Below, one piece after another: positions 7,780-16,791 of a stretch of DNA of 64,000 nt. The notes under the pieces are model-generated. The model was not told the DNA's origin and did not search any database. It saw only the letters and a list, made by a program, of their open reading frames with translations. Both the position numbers and the translations under genes were made by a program. The stretch's first letter is position 1. The number at the start of each line of letters is the position of its first letter. The DNA comes from an uncultured Megasphaera sp. (GTDB lineage: Bacteria > Bacillota > Negativicutes > Veillonellales > Megasphaeraceae): positions 1 to 64,000 of the forward strand of contig CAKPYN010000010.1 in NCBI GenBank assembly GCA_934202965.1. Direction: 5' to 3'.

Positions 7780-9009
7780 TTATTTCTTATTGCCAAGATA
7801 CCATTTTACAAATTGTTGCGCAATGCGGCCATTGCGGCCTGAATGTTCCATTTCCCAGCGCACACCCAAAATCCGCAATTCTTTTTTGTCGAGTACAATG
7901 CCTGCTTTTTTCAGTTCATGATCAATAATCGCCAAATATTCATCCTGCGTTGGTGCCGCATAATGAATAATTAAACCAAAGCGGTCTGACAAGGAAATGG
8001 ATTCATTCGTGCTGTCATCGCGATATACTTCATCCATTTCATCATTCCTGTCTTTCCACGTTTCTTTCAGCAAATGCCGCCGATTGGATGTCGCATAAAT
8101 GAGCACGTTATCCGGCTGCGGTGTAACCCCGCCGTCAATCGCGGATTTGAGATATTTATATTCTTTTTCGTCTTCATCAAACGATAAGTCATCTAAAAAG
8201 ATAATAAATTTCTTGCTCTTAATCAGGCTGAGTTTTTCCATTATTCCCGGAAGTACCGCTAATTGTCCCCGTTCAATCTGCAACAAACGAAGTCCTTGGT
8301 CATGATACTGCCAAACGAGGGATTTGACCGCTGTAGACTTACCCGTTCCCCGCGAACCGGTAAGCAGTACATTATTCGCACCTCGATTTGCAACAAAATT
8401 CACCGTGTTTTGCAATAATTTTTCTTTTTGAGCCTGATAACTAATCAAATCATCCCATTCCAAGTGCGGAAATTCTTCAATGCCAACAAGCTTGTTCTGC
8501 GAATTAATGCGAAATGCCATATACCGCGCCAATTTACCGCGGCCATACTGCACATAATGGCGTAGTAATGTTTCTGCGCCTTCATCCGGAGTCTGACAGG
8601 ATTCTATTGCCTGCGCTAAGGCTTGCAAACATGTATCTTGCTGCAGATGAGATGGCATATACGCATCTAAAAAAGCACAATCAAACAACGCTCCCGCCGT
8701 ACTATGCAGATAGGGCCACAAGATTTTCATATCCATCGTCAAGGCGATTTGCAGCCCCGCCCCATAGGTTCCCGTCTGTTCTATGGTCACTGCCGCTGTA
8801 TTTTCACCATCGCATAAGGTGCGCAATAAAAATTGATGCCAAATATTACCGCCCATACCATATGTTTCTGCGTATTGTACTAGCTGATGAATAATGTAAG
8901 GGATTTCCTTTTCTTCATTCGTTTGCATATATCGGTTTACAGCCTGCAAAAGCGGTATCTGTAACAAATTACGGCAAACTATTAATGATTCCATCGATTC
9001 GTATTCCAT
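7780..9009 (-). CDS. DUF815-family AAA+ ATP-binding protein
   Basis: A 409-residue protein of the DUF815 family. After an N-terminal helical region of about 200 residues comes a P-loop, LLTGSRGTGKSTAVKSL, then the Walker B KFIIFLDDLSFDEDEKEY and a sensor-like NVLIYATSNRRHLL. DUF815 proteins are predicted chaperone- or partitioning-type ATPases of unknown role. The ATG at 9009 is preceded by AAGGAGG at good distance, whereas the longer frame begins at a GTG. It stands alone between the ilv promoter region and a divergent permease. The family assignment is strong; no client can be named. Confidence 0.88.
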   Translation of the reverse strand: MEYESMESLIVCRNLLQIPLLQAVNRYMQTNEEKEIPYIIHQLVQYAETYGMGGNIWHQFLLRTLCDGENTAAVTIEQTGTYGAGLQIALTMDMKILWPYLHSTAGALFDCAFLDAYMPSHLQQDTCLQALAQAIESCQTPDEGAETLLRHYVQYGRGKLARYMAFRINSQNKLVGIEEFPHLEWDDLISYQAQKEKLLQNTVNFVANRGANNVLLTGSRGTGKSTAVKSLVWQYHDQGLRLLQIERGQLAVLPGIMEKLSLIKSKKFIIFLDDLSFDEDEKEYKYLKSAIDGGVTPQPDNVLIYATSNRRHLLKETWKDRNDEMDEVYRDDSTNESISLSDRFGLIIHYAAPTQDEYLAIIDHELKKAGIVLDKKELRILGVRWEMEHSGRNGRIAQQFVKWYLGNKK

Positions 9010-9328
9010 CACTTCGTCCTCCTTATTACTTCATCTTTTTTCTCCCAAGAATACCAAAAAAAAAATTTTTTTTCAATATATTGCATCATTGTTTTTATCA
9101 CCAAAACTTTATATTTTATTTGGATTTATCGTTATGTTTTACAAAAATACTCTATTATTTCCCCTGCCATTATTATTTTTACCTGTCATGTGCGCTCATC
9201 GTTTTGTCTTCTATGAATAGACATTTTATGGTTGTTTCTCTTTGAAATGTATGATACGATGGTCCCAAACTACTGGATTTATTTTTTTGTTATATTTTCA
9301 TCATATATATACAGTAGGTAATATACAT
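9010..9328. other. AT-rich divergent intergenic region
   Basis: About 320 bases between the DUF815 gene and the permease. It contains a ten-A/eight-T tract (9056-9073) and several A+T-rich stretches but no convincing ORF, hairpin terminator, riboswitch or -24/-12 element. It presumably carries both divergent promoters; neither is clear enough to call. Confidence 0.5.
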
Positions 9329-10621
9329 ATGAAAACAGAATCGCTGGCACAACAGGCCGGCATGACTACGGCCGAGTGGAAACAAGCCACTCGCTTTGAC
9401 AGCACGGATTGGGGCTGGATTATTATGAGTATCGGCATGTCCATCGGTGCAGGCATTGTCTTTTTACCGGTGCAAGTCGGACTGGTCGGTTTATGGGTCT
9501 TCTTGCTCTCATCCATTCTCGGATATCCAGCTATGTACTTATTTCAACGGCTTTTTGTCAACACCTTGGCCGCCGCACCCAAAAGCGAAGATTATCCTAA
9601 CGTAATTGCCGCATATTTAGGAAAAAACTGGGGATTTTTTCTCGGCATTCTTTATTTTCTCATGATGATTATCTGGGTCTTTGTGTATTCAACAGCATTA
9701 ACCAACGACAGTGCCTCATTTTTACAGTCTTTCGGCGCAACAGATACCTTACTATCTCAGAGTCCGTTTTATGGATTAGCTGTTATTTGTATCCTCGTAG
9801 CCATTTCGTCTCAAGGAGAAAAGGTCTTATTCAAAGTGTCCACGCTCATGGTACTTTTAAAATTAGGTGTCGTCATCTGTCTAGGCCTGCTCATGATTCC
9901 TCATTGGAATTTTGCCAACATCAGCATTATTCCCTCACCGGGTTATTTAATCAAACAAGCTATCGTCATGCTTCCATTTACACTGACATCGATCTTATTT
10001 ATCCAAACATTGAGCCCTATGGTCATTTCCTATCGTACCCACAATGCATCGATTCATGTTGCCCGCTATAAAGCCATGCGCGCTATGAATATTGCCTATG
10101 CCATTCTTTTTGTATCCGTCTTTTTCTACGCCGTATCGTTTACATTTTCTATGAGTCACGATGATGCCGTTGCTGCGTATGCACAAAATATCTCGGCTTT
10201 GGCAATGGTTGCACAAGGAAGTAATGGCAACAGTTTAAAAATATTTAGTCTTCTTCTTAATATTTTTGCTGTTATGACCGCATATTTCAGCGTTTTTCTG
10301 GGCTTTCGCGAATCTTGTCAGGGTATTGCCCTTAATATTCTGCGCCGCATTCTTCCAGAAAATCGTATTTCCATGATGTTTGTCAAATACGGCATTCTTA
10401 TCTTTGCCGTTCTCGTATCGTGGGGTGCCATCGTTCTCAACGTTCCAGTTCTCAGTTTTACGTCTATTTCCAGCCCGATATTTGGTCTGATTGGCTGTTT
10501 AATTCCAGCATATTTAGTATATAAAGTTCCCTTTTTACACCAATATAAAGGCATCGCTCTCGATATTATTATCATCACGGGGATTCTGCTTGTCATTTCT
10601 CCCTTTTTAGCATTTTCATAA
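9329..10621 (+). CDS. HAAAP-type amino acid permease (SdaC/TdcC-like)
   Basis: A 430-residue membrane protein with about eleven hydrophobic segments. It opens with GMTTAEWKQATRFDSTDWGW, which precedes the first helix, then MSIGMSIGAGIVFLPVQVGL, and contains YSTALTNDSASFL and SSQGEKVLFKVS, all shared with a second, frameshifted copy at 37831-39160. Such permeases take up serine, threonine or aromatic amino acids with protons or sodium. I place the start at 9329 because it matches the N-terminus of the paralogue; the longer frame from 9242 has no ribosome site. A short structured RNA with its own promoter follows. Confidence 0.82.
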   Translation: MKTESLAQQAGMTTAEWKQATRFDSTDWGWIIMSIGMSIGAGIVFLPVQVGLVGLWVFLLSSILGYPAMYLFQRLFVNTLAAAPKSEDYPNVIAAYLGKNWGFFLGILYFLMMIIWVFVYSTALTNDSASFLQSFGATDTLLSQSPFYGLAVICILVAISSQGEKVLFKVSTLMVLLKLGVVICLGLLMIPHWNFANISIIPSPGYLIKQAIVMLPFTLTSILFIQTLSPMVISYRTHNASIHVARYKAMRAMNIAYAILFVSVFFYAVSFTFSMSHDDAVAAYAQNISALAMVAQGSNGNSLKIFSLLLNIFAVMTAYFSVFLGFRESCQGIALNILRRILPENRISMMFVKYGILIFAVLVSWGAIVLNVPVLSFTSISSPIFGLIGCLIPAYLVYKVPFLHQYKGIALDIIIITGILLVISPFLAFS

Positions 10622-10637
10622 GAATCGTTACATCATA

Positions 10638-10665
10638 TTGACAAGTTTCTTATTTATTCTATAAT
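10638..10665 (+). promoter_or_regulatory. Sigma-70 promoter of the HMP-PP-like RNA
   Basis: TTGACA (10638-10643) and TATAAT (10660-10665) with a 16-base spacer. Transcription would start near 10672, directly at the structured element. Confidence 0.8.
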
Positions 10666-10671
10666 AGTATG

Positions 10672-10744
10672 TAGAGTGAGACCGTAAAGGCCGCATGAAG
10701 GGGTACACCACCATGGGTGTAGTTTTCTTCATGTGGCTTTTTTT
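10672..10744 (+). promoter_or_regulatory. HMP-PP riboswitch-like element (thiS motif), copy 1
   Basis: GAGTGAG (10674-10680) is followed by ATGAAGGGGTACACCACC and GGGTGTAGTT inside a terminator hairpin whose outer stem is GCCGCATGAAG / CTTCATGTGGC (10690-10700 with 10727-10737), ending in seven T. The same core occurs before thiS at 32304-32368. An aptamer embedded in the terminator stem is the published architecture of the HMP-PP (thiS motif) riboswitch, in which ligand binding opens the terminator. The nearest downstream gene, a thiE/tenI homologue, starts 330 bases away beyond a second terminator, so this copy may be orphaned or act as a small RNA. Confidence 0.75.
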
Positions 10745-10780
10745 ATTTGTATCTCTCTATGTAATCCTAACCATAAAACC

Positions 10781-10826
10781 ATGCAAAAATCCTGTCAGAC
10801 CAATCCACTGGCAGGATTTTTTGCAT
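10781..10826 (+). terminator. Second intrinsic terminator
   Basis: ATGCAAAAATCCTG (10781-10794) pairs with CAGGATTTTTTGCAT (10812-10826) with one bulge, and the 3' arm carries its own T-run. It sits between the HMP-PP-like element and the thiE promoter. Confidence 0.7.
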
Positions 10827-10988
10827 GATTTTTATGTATGCGTTTTGAGCATTTTCATTTATTCTTTCAAACCATTGAATGTGATAAAGAATATACTTAT
10901 TAGGCGTATTTTATTTATAAAGCGTATTCCATTTGTTATAATGTGCTTATAAATATAAAAGATATTCCTTATTTTTAATACAGTATCA

Positions 10989-11017
10989 TTGACTAGGTTA
11001 TGAGATTACTGTATAGT
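10989..11017 (+). promoter_or_regulatory. Putative promoter of thiE/tenI
   Basis: TTGACT (10989-10994), a 17-base spacer and TATAGT (11012-11017), 59 bases upstream of the GTG start. It suggests thiE has its own promoter independent of the RNA element upstream. The rest of 10827-10988 is AT-rich with no recognisable feature. Confidence 0.6.
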
Positions 11018-11075
11018 TATATATATAGATTTATTCTTGTTATAATACAATATTATGTAATCAGGTGATATTATC

Positions 11076-11675
11076 GTGTTAAAAGTAGCTGCAATTACCA
11101 ATCACGAACTTGCCACGACGAATTATTGGGATCAGCTGGAACAAATTGCTTCCTCTGATGTAGATTTCATCGTCCTTCGTGAAAAAAACCTGTCCGAAGA
11201 AGATTACACGAATTACGCAAAACGGGCCTTGCGATTATGCAATATCCACGACAAAACGTGTATTCTTCATCATTTCGGCAAAGCCGCCATTCGGCTCCAT
11301 GTACCTCGTTTTCAATGCTCTCTGAGCTATTTGGAAACACATTCTTCGCTGCTCTATTATATGACAACCTTAGGCGTATCCGTTCATACTCCGGAAGAAG
11401 CCAAACGGGCAGAAGAACTGGGAGCTACGTATATTATGGCCAGCCATGTATTTCCTACGGCCTGCAAAAAAACTTTGCCACCTATTCAGCCGCAAACGGT
11501 AAAAGATATCTGCAATGCTGTATCTATTCCTGTATATGCATTAGGCGGTATTTCACCACAAACGGTAACGGAACTACATGATGTTCCCATTACCGGTGTC
11601 GCTTTAATGTCCGGACTCATGACCTGTCATGATGTACCCACTTACGTTCGTGAATTAAAAGAGCAAGCCAAATAA
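11076..11675 (+). CDS. thiE: Thiamine phosphate synthase / TenI family protein
   Basis: A 199-residue TIM-barrel protein. ThiE joins HMP-PP to thiazole phosphate to give thiamine phosphate; the related TenI aromatises the thiazole. Visible are VLREKNLSEEDYTNYA (substrate-binding LREK), GVSVHTPEEAKRAEELGA, the ASHVFPTACKKTLPP loop and the phosphate-binding VYALGGISPQTV. The GTG at 11076 follows AGGTGA. With only about 200 residues and a divergent N-terminal third, TenI cannot be excluded, so the symbol is tentative. It is followed by a small hydrolase gene 13 bases on, probably in one operon. Confidence 0.8.
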   Translation: MLKVAAITNHELATTNYWDQLEQIASSDVDFIVLREKNLSEEDYTNYAKRALRLCNIHDKTCILHHFGKAAIRLHVPRFQCSLSYLETHSSLLYYMTTLGVSVHTPEEAKRAEELGATYIMASHVFPTACKKTLPPIQPQTVKDICNAVSIPVYALGGISPQTVTELHDVPITGVALMSGLMTCHDVPTYVRELKEQAK

Positions 11676-11688
11676 CGAGGTGTATACG

Positions 11689-12210
11689 ATGACTCAGGCT
11701 TACGTCATTATTGACATGCAAAATGATTTTATTAGCGGTCCCTTGGGCACGCAGGAAGCCCAAGGGATTATTCCTCTAATAGAAGAAAAAATCATGGCCA
11801 GCAAGAAAAACACAGAGATTCAAACGGACATTATCTTTACACAAGATACGCATGATGACCAGTATTTACAGACACAAGAAGGCAAAAAGCTGCCTGTACC
11901 GCACTGTATAAAAGATACGAAAGGCTGGCAGATTTGCAAACAGCTGCTTCCGTATACGTTATTTGCAACGATACTAGAAAAAAACACATTTGGATGCACG
12001 GAACTAGTACCGGAAGCTGCAGCATATGATCGCATCGTTCTGATGGGCGTATGTACAGATATTTGCGTTATTTCTAATGCGATGCTGCTCAAAGCCTTTT
12101 ATCCGGAAAAGGAAATTTGCGTAGATAGCCGCTGTTGTGCCGGCGTCACGCCAGAAAGCCATATTAATGCATTACAAGCAATGAAATCCTGTCAAATTGG
12201 CATTTTATAA
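11689..12210 (+). CDS. Isochorismatase-fold cysteine hydrolase (nicotinamidase-like)
   Basis: A 173-residue protein starting MTQAYVIIDMQNDFISGPLG, with the catalytic Asp in DMQNDF, a metal-binding region around TQDTHDDQY and the nucleophile Cys in MGVCTDICVISNAMLLKAF. This matches the cysteine hydrolase family that includes nicotinamidase PncA, which makes nicotinate from nicotinamide. The family also contains other amidases, so substrate is not certain. The start at 11689 has GAGGTG upstream; a GTG nine bases earlier overlaps that site. Spacing to thiE suggests co-transcription, and a terminator follows immediately. Confidence 0.8.
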   Translation: MTQAYVIIDMQNDFISGPLGTQEAQGIIPLIEEKIMASKKNTEIQTDIIFTQDTHDDQYLQTQEGKKLPVPHCIKDTKGWQICKQLLPYTLFATILEKNTFGCTELVPEAAAYDRIVLMGVCTDICVISNAMLLKAFYPEKEICVDSRCCAGVTPESHINALQAMKSCQIGIL

Positions 12211-12246
12211 AACACAAGGGCTGTCTACGATAGCCCTTGTGTTTTA
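12210..12246 (+). terminator. Intrinsic terminator
   Basis: AAACACAAGGGCT (12210-12222) pairs with AGCCCTTGTGTTT (12232-12244). The symmetric A/T flanks allow it to act on both strands, ending the thiE operon and the minus-strand Fe-ADH fragment. Confidence 0.85.
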
Positions 12247-12256
12247 TTATAACTAA

Positions 12257-13275
12257 TTACATACAAGACTCATATATCTGTTGTATTTCTTCTTTAGAAA
12301 ATACCTTAGGATGTGACATAATCGCTCCTCGCGAAGAGCGCATCGCGTTTTTAACCAACCAGGGAATATCAGTATCTTGCGCGCCTTCCTGCGCCAGCGT
12401 CGTCGGCAGTTCCCATAATGCAATAAACGACTGCAGTATAGGGACTAGATCTCGTTCGTCTCTGCCTCCTAATTGGTTAGAAATACTCGCAAATCGTTGT
12501 GGTGCCGCATCAATAGAACGGGAAAAAATAATCGGCGTCAAAACCGCTAGGCCCCGTCCATGCGTCACATTACGCAGACCGCTCAGCGGATGTTCCAAAC
12601 CATGCGGAGCCGTAACGCCGGATAAAGCAATACTCATACCGCCTAATGTACTGCATAAGGCCAATCCTTCCCAAGCCGCTGGCGTCATCCCCGACGAAAT
12701 TTGCCGCGCATACCGGTTAAAAAGCTGCATGCCATACAATGACTGCATTTCTGTCATCGGACTGCACGCACTGGATAAATAGGCTTCCATATGATGACAC
12801 AATGCATCAAACGCTACGGCTGCCAAAACATGTACTGGCATGCCTGTCATCGTACTGGGGTCAATAATAGCCAAAGACGGTAAAATATTTCGTGTATATA
12901 ACGCCCGTTTATCATGCATTTCTTCATCCGTCAATACTGCAAAGGGCGTACATTCACTCCCGGTTCCGCATGTTGTCGGTATAGCAACAATCGGCAATGC
13001 CGTGACGCCTTGTTTCCGTCTTTTAATATATTCTCCTAAAAAGCCTTCATTGCAGGCCGCAAAGGCAATTCCTTTTGCACAGTCTATAACGCTGCCGCCA
13101 CCGACAGCTATCACAAACTGCGCCTGCATTGCTTTGGCTGCAGCCGCTCCTTTTTGTACTTCCCGGAACCCTGGATTAGGCAGCACTTCCGAAAAAATCT
13201 CATAGCTAATGTTCTGTTCCTGCAGTGACGTTTCTATGCGTTTTAAAACACCGCTTCGCATGGCACTGCCGCCTG
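12257..13275 (-). pseudogene. Iron-containing alcohol dehydrogenase, 5'-truncated
   Basis: Recognisable homology starts around RSGVLKRIETSLQEQ and covers the NAD-binding GGGSVIDCAKGIAFA, TTCGTGSECTPFAVLT, and the metal-binding histidines in DALCHHMEAYLSS, APHGLEHPLSG and VTHGRGLAVLTP, through to a normal C-terminus. Family III alcohol dehydrogenases normally have about 35-40 further N-terminal residues including the first strand of the Rossmann fold. Here the frame upstream of about 13275 is the antisense of another gene fragment and has no credible start. The gene appears to have lost its 5' end and promoter in the deletion that also beheaded the divergent AMP-ligase. Substrate, possibly butanol/propanol type, is unknown. 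Confidence 0.8.
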
Positions 13276-13814
13276 CAGACTGCCTGAAAAAAATCGGCAG
13301 TATCGGCATTGCGATCCCCGGCGGCATCTTCCATATCATGGAAGATGAACATACGGAAATTACAAAGCCAAACATTCCCGGTGAATTATGCTATGAAGGG
13401 CCTAATGTTACCTTGGGCTATGCCCAATGCGCCGAAGACCTGGCACGCGGCGACGAACGCCACGGCCGCCTTTTGACGGGCGATATCGCTTACGTCGATG
13501 AAGATGGATTTTATTATATTACAGGCCGCAAAAAACGCTTCGTCAAAATCATGGGCAAACGCGTAAACATGGACGAAATAGAACAGCTTTTCAAGAATAC
13601 GTTTACAACTGGTGATTTTGCCGCAACGGGCCATGATGATGATTTATGGATTTTTACAACAGCTCCGGAAACCGACATTTCTTCGTTAGAAGATTTCCTG
13701 GCTAAAAAAACATCGCTTCATCCCAGCTGGTTTACAATCCGCCACATAGATACCATTCCCAAAAATTCTTCCGGCAAAACACAATATACCGCTTTGTTGG
13801 AACTGATAAGGTAG
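13263..13814 (+). pseudogene. AMP-dependent acyl/amino-acid ligase, C-terminal fragment
   Basis: From about LPPADCLKKIGSIGIAIPGG onward the sequence follows the ANL adenylating-enzyme fold: PGELCYEGPNVTLGYAQ, the TGD motif in RLLTGDIAYVDEDGFYYITG, the hinge GRKKRFVKIMGKRVNMDEIE and the catalytic lysine near the end in IPKNSSGKTQYTALL. The whole N-terminal adenylation core, normally more than 250 residues, is missing. The frame extends upstream only as antisense of the Fe-ADH fragment. It is therefore a 3' remnant. rpoN starts 10 bases after its stop, so the remnant may still carry transcription into rpoN. Original substrate cannot be inferred. Confidence 0.8.
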
Positions 13815-13824
13815 CTGTTGCATT

Positions 13825-15105
13825 ATGGCAATGGATGCTCATATTTCCCTTTCGCAGGAACAACTGCAAAAACTTTCAGCCAATCAGATTCAATCACTGC
13901 AGATTTTATCTATGTCTGCGGAAGACCTGCGCGACATGCTGCAAAAGGAATCAGAAGAAAATCCTTTTATGGATTATCATCCTGTCTCCTCGCAGGACGG
14001 CGCATCTGAATTTCTCAATTTTGTCGCCGCACCGGAAAAAGACCGCATTAAAAATTTTATTCTAGAACAACTAAACCCAAGCCAATACAGCCGTCCTGTC
14101 TGGGCCTTGCTGACCTATTTGGCACAATGCGTGGATGACAACGGCTATTTGACAGTGACAGAAGAAGAATTATCCTGCAAATTTCCACTGCCGCCGGGAC
14201 TGTTTGCAGACTGTCTGCAGATTTTGCAGCAGCTCAATCCTGCCGGTATCTGCGCCGCGTCGCTGCAGGAATGTCTGCTGCTGCAGCTGGCCCGCAAAAA
14301 CAAACTAACGCCGTTAGCCAAAAAAATCATTTGCCATCATTTGGATGATGTCGGAAACGGGCGCATCAATGCGATTTGCAGTGCGCTTCATAGTTCCAAA
14401 AGCAAACTGCTGCCCGTCGTGCGCCTGATTAAACGCCTGGAACCGACGCCGCTCAAGGGACTGTTTGACACCGTCGATTCCTACGTCGTACCCGATGTCA
14501 TCATTCGTTTTACGGAAACCGGCGACTATGAAATCCATCTCAATGATTCATGGATTACATCGTATTCCCTAAGCGATTACTACACGCATATGATGCACTC
14601 AGCGACAGATCCGGATATAAAATCGTATTTTAAAGAAAAATATACACGGTGTTATATGATGCTTCACAATATTGAACGCCGCCGGAAAACGCTGACTGTA
14701 TTGACTGACGCAATTTGGAACTGGCAGTACAGCTATGTACAAGCGCATCATGCCCTGCGTCCCATGACGCTCAAAGATATTTCCCAAAAAACAGGGCTGC
14801 ACATTTCTACTATCAGCCGTTCCATCAAAGACAAATATGTACAAACTCCCTGGCGGACCATTTCGTTTAAATCATTATTTCAAAGCCCCCTGCACCATGG
14901 GGACAAAAATCTATCCAAAGATGCCGTAAAAACATCCTTAAAGCGTTTGATTCGCCAAGAAAACCGTCGAAAACCCTACAGCGACTCTCAGCTGACAGTA
15001 CTCTTGACACAGCAGTTTGGCATCCCTATTTCGCGGCGCGTCATTCAAAAATACCGCCGCATGTTACACATTGCCAATTCATATGAACGCAGAATACTCG
15101 ACTAA
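13825..15105 (+). CDS. rpoN: RNA polymerase sigma-54 factor
   Basis: A 426-residue sigma-54. The N-terminal glutamine-rich region that contacts activators is LSQEQLQKLSANQIQSLQIL; the core-binding and HTH regions follow (KDISQKTGLHISTISRSIKDK), and the RpoN box at the C-terminus reads PISRRVIQKYRRMLHI, a variant of ARRTVAKYRE. It is slightly shorter than typical 450-480 residue homologues. It directs transcription from -24/-12 promoters and needs AAA+ activators, two of which are encoded in this window. The start at 13825 has only a weak AAGGTAG site. A terminator and then the promoter of an activator gene follow. Confidence 0.93.
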   Translation: MAMDAHISLSQEQLQKLSANQIQSLQILSMSAEDLRDMLQKESEENPFMDYHPVSSQDGASEFLNFVAAPEKDRIKNFILEQLNPSQYSRPVWALLTYLAQCVDDNGYLTVTEEELSCKFPLPPGLFADCLQILQQLNPAGICAASLQECLLLQLARKNKLTPLAKKIICHHLDDVGNGRINAICSALHSSKSKLLPVVRLIKRLEPTPLKGLFDTVDSYVVPDVIIRFTETGDYEIHLNDSWITSYSLSDYYTHMMHSATDPDIKSYFKEKYTRCYMMLHNIERRRKTLTVLTDAIWNWQYSYVQAHHALRPMTLKDISQKTGLHISTISRSIKDKYVQTPWRTISFKSLFQSPLHHGDKNLSKDAVKTSLKRLIRQENRRKPYSDSQLTVLLTQQFGIPISRRVIQKYRRMLHIANSYERRILD

Positions 15106-15120
15106 TCCATGCACTGTCCA

Positions 15121-15184
15121 CAAGGCAATGACAAGAGCCGATGATTTCTATAGAAATAGGACATCTATCTTGACATTGCCTTTA
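15121..15184 (+). terminator. rpoN terminator-like inverted repeat
   Basis: AAGGCAATGACAAG (from 15122) matches the reverse complement of CTTGACATTGCCTT (from 15169) at 13 of 14 positions. The 3' arm is T-rich and also contains the -35 box of the next promoter. Confidence 0.6.
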
Positions 15185-15198
15185 TTACATAGGATACT
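15170..15198 (+). promoter_or_regulatory. Promoter of the PAS/sigma-54 activator gene
   Basis: TTGACA (15170-15175), a 17-base spacer and GATACT (15193-15198). The -35 lies in the 3' arm of the rpoN terminator. Confidence 0.6.
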
Positions 15199-15258
15199 TT
15201 TACTGTAATAGAAATATATTCAGTATGTAATCATCTTAAAAGGAAGGGGGATACTACA

Positions 15259-16716
15259 ATGGTACACACAAAAGAAATCTTTTCTACCATAGCCGAAGCA
15301 GCCGAACGTCTCAGCGCGATTATTGAGCATTCGTTTGACGGTATTTTTATTACCGATAAAAATGCCAATGTGCTGCGTATTAATCATGCGTATGAAGACA
15401 TCACAGGGTTAAAAAGTGAAGAAGTCCTGGGAAAAAACATGGCAGATTTGGTAAAAGGGAAACTCATTTCTCAGTCCGGCAGTCTGATTGTCGCCCGCAC
15501 TAAAAAACCGGTCACACTGCAGCAACGGTTTAAATCTGGAAAAGAAGCACTCGTAACCAGCTCCCCTATTTTTGATAAAAACGGCACACTGATTATGATT
15601 GTTACCAATGTTCGCGATTTAACAGAAATCTATAATTTAAAAGAAATTGTCCAAGAAAAAACAGATGCTATGGAACGGTTGCGTTTGGAATTGGCACATA
15701 TTCAAAATCCCGAATCAGAACAAGAAGTCATTGCCAAAGATGAAACGACACTCGCTGCAATCTTGCTAGCCAATCGAGTAGCACCTATGGACACAACGGT
15801 TATATTGTTAGGCGAAACTGGTGTCGGCAAAGAAGTGATGGCCCGCTATATTTATCAACACAGCCACCGTATCAAAAATAGTTTTATCAAAGTCAACTGT
15901 GGCGCCATTCCGGAAAGCTTAATTGAAAGTGAATTGTTTGGCTATGAAAGCGGGGCTTTTACGGGGGCCAATCGATCCGGAAAAATCGGTTTATTTGAAT
16001 TAGCAAACAAAGGGACGCTATTTTTAGATGAAATCGGGGAACTGCCCAAAGACATGCAGGTAAAACTGCTGCGAGCACTACAGGAACAAGAAATCATGCG
16101 TATTGGCGGCACGAAGCCAATAAAAATCAATGTTCGGGTTATCGCTGCTACCAACCGCAACCTAGAATAAATGGTAAAAAAAAGCGAATTTCGTGAGGAT
16201 TTATATTACCGATTAACGGTTTTCCCCATTTCGATTCCGCCACTGCGACTCCGCAAAAAAGATATTACGCCATTAGCCTTATCTTTCTTAACTAAGCTCA
16301 ATCAAAAATATAGCTTTAAAAAGTATTTTTCCGATATTTCCATTCAGCTTCTCAACGAATATAATTGGCCCGGCAATATTCGTGAATTAAAAAACATTGT
16401 CGAACGAGCCATTATTATTAGTTCCAGTGATGAAATCTGTCCGGAAGATTTACATTTACTTCATCAAAGCCAGCCGATTATTATTTCCAGCCCAGCCCAT
16501 CCGGATACACGCCAGCAGAAAGACGAAGCAGCGATACAGCTCCCGGTTGACTTACAAGACACACTAGCTCATATGGAATATCAATACTTAACAGCGGCTT
16601 ACCAACAATGCGGCAATGTGCGAGATGCAGCCCACGCCTTGGGCATTACACCTTCAACCTTTGTCCGCAAGCGAAAAAAATACGAAGAAACACATCCTGC
16701 AACTGCTACGTCTTAG
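15259..16716 (+). pseudogene. PAS-AAA+ sigma-54 activator interrupted by an in-frame stop
   Basis: Two frames in the same register read as one protein of about 485 residues. The first has a PAS domain (residues 15-125, HSFDGIFITDKNANVLRINH), a linker coiled coil and the AAA+ domain with Walker A LLGETGVGKEVMARYI, the sigma-54 contact ESGAFTGANRSG and Walker B GTLFLDEIGELP. It stops at TAA 16168-16170 right after ATNRNLE. The second begins with MVKKSEFREDLYYRLTVFPI, the rest of the AAA+ domain, and ends in a Fis-type HTH (NVRDAAHALGITPSTFVRKR). Relatives have a single residue, usually Glu, where the stop is. Restart at the adjoining ATG would split the ATPase, so the product is probably inactive. 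Confidence 0.85.
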
Positions 16717-16729
16717 CCGCTTTATTTTA

Positions 16730-16758
16730 TTGACATATGTCATCTACAATCTTATAAT
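16730..16758 (+). promoter_or_regulatory. Promoter of the DUF134-mrp operon
   Basis: TTGACA (16730-16735) and TATAAT (16753-16758) with a 17-base spacer, 34 bases before the start codon. Confidence 0.8.
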
Positions 16759-16791
16759 AATAGCTGAATTCATCATAAAGGGGGGATTTCC

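Noticed and set aside
9242..9328. Extended N-terminus of the first permease
   Set aside because: The paralogue starts near the later Met and the extension has no ribosome site.
10695..10952. An 85-codon ORF on the plus strand after the permease
   Set aside because: It covers the HMP-PP-like hairpin and the next terminator, has no ribosome site and no protein-like composition beyond chance hydrophobicity.
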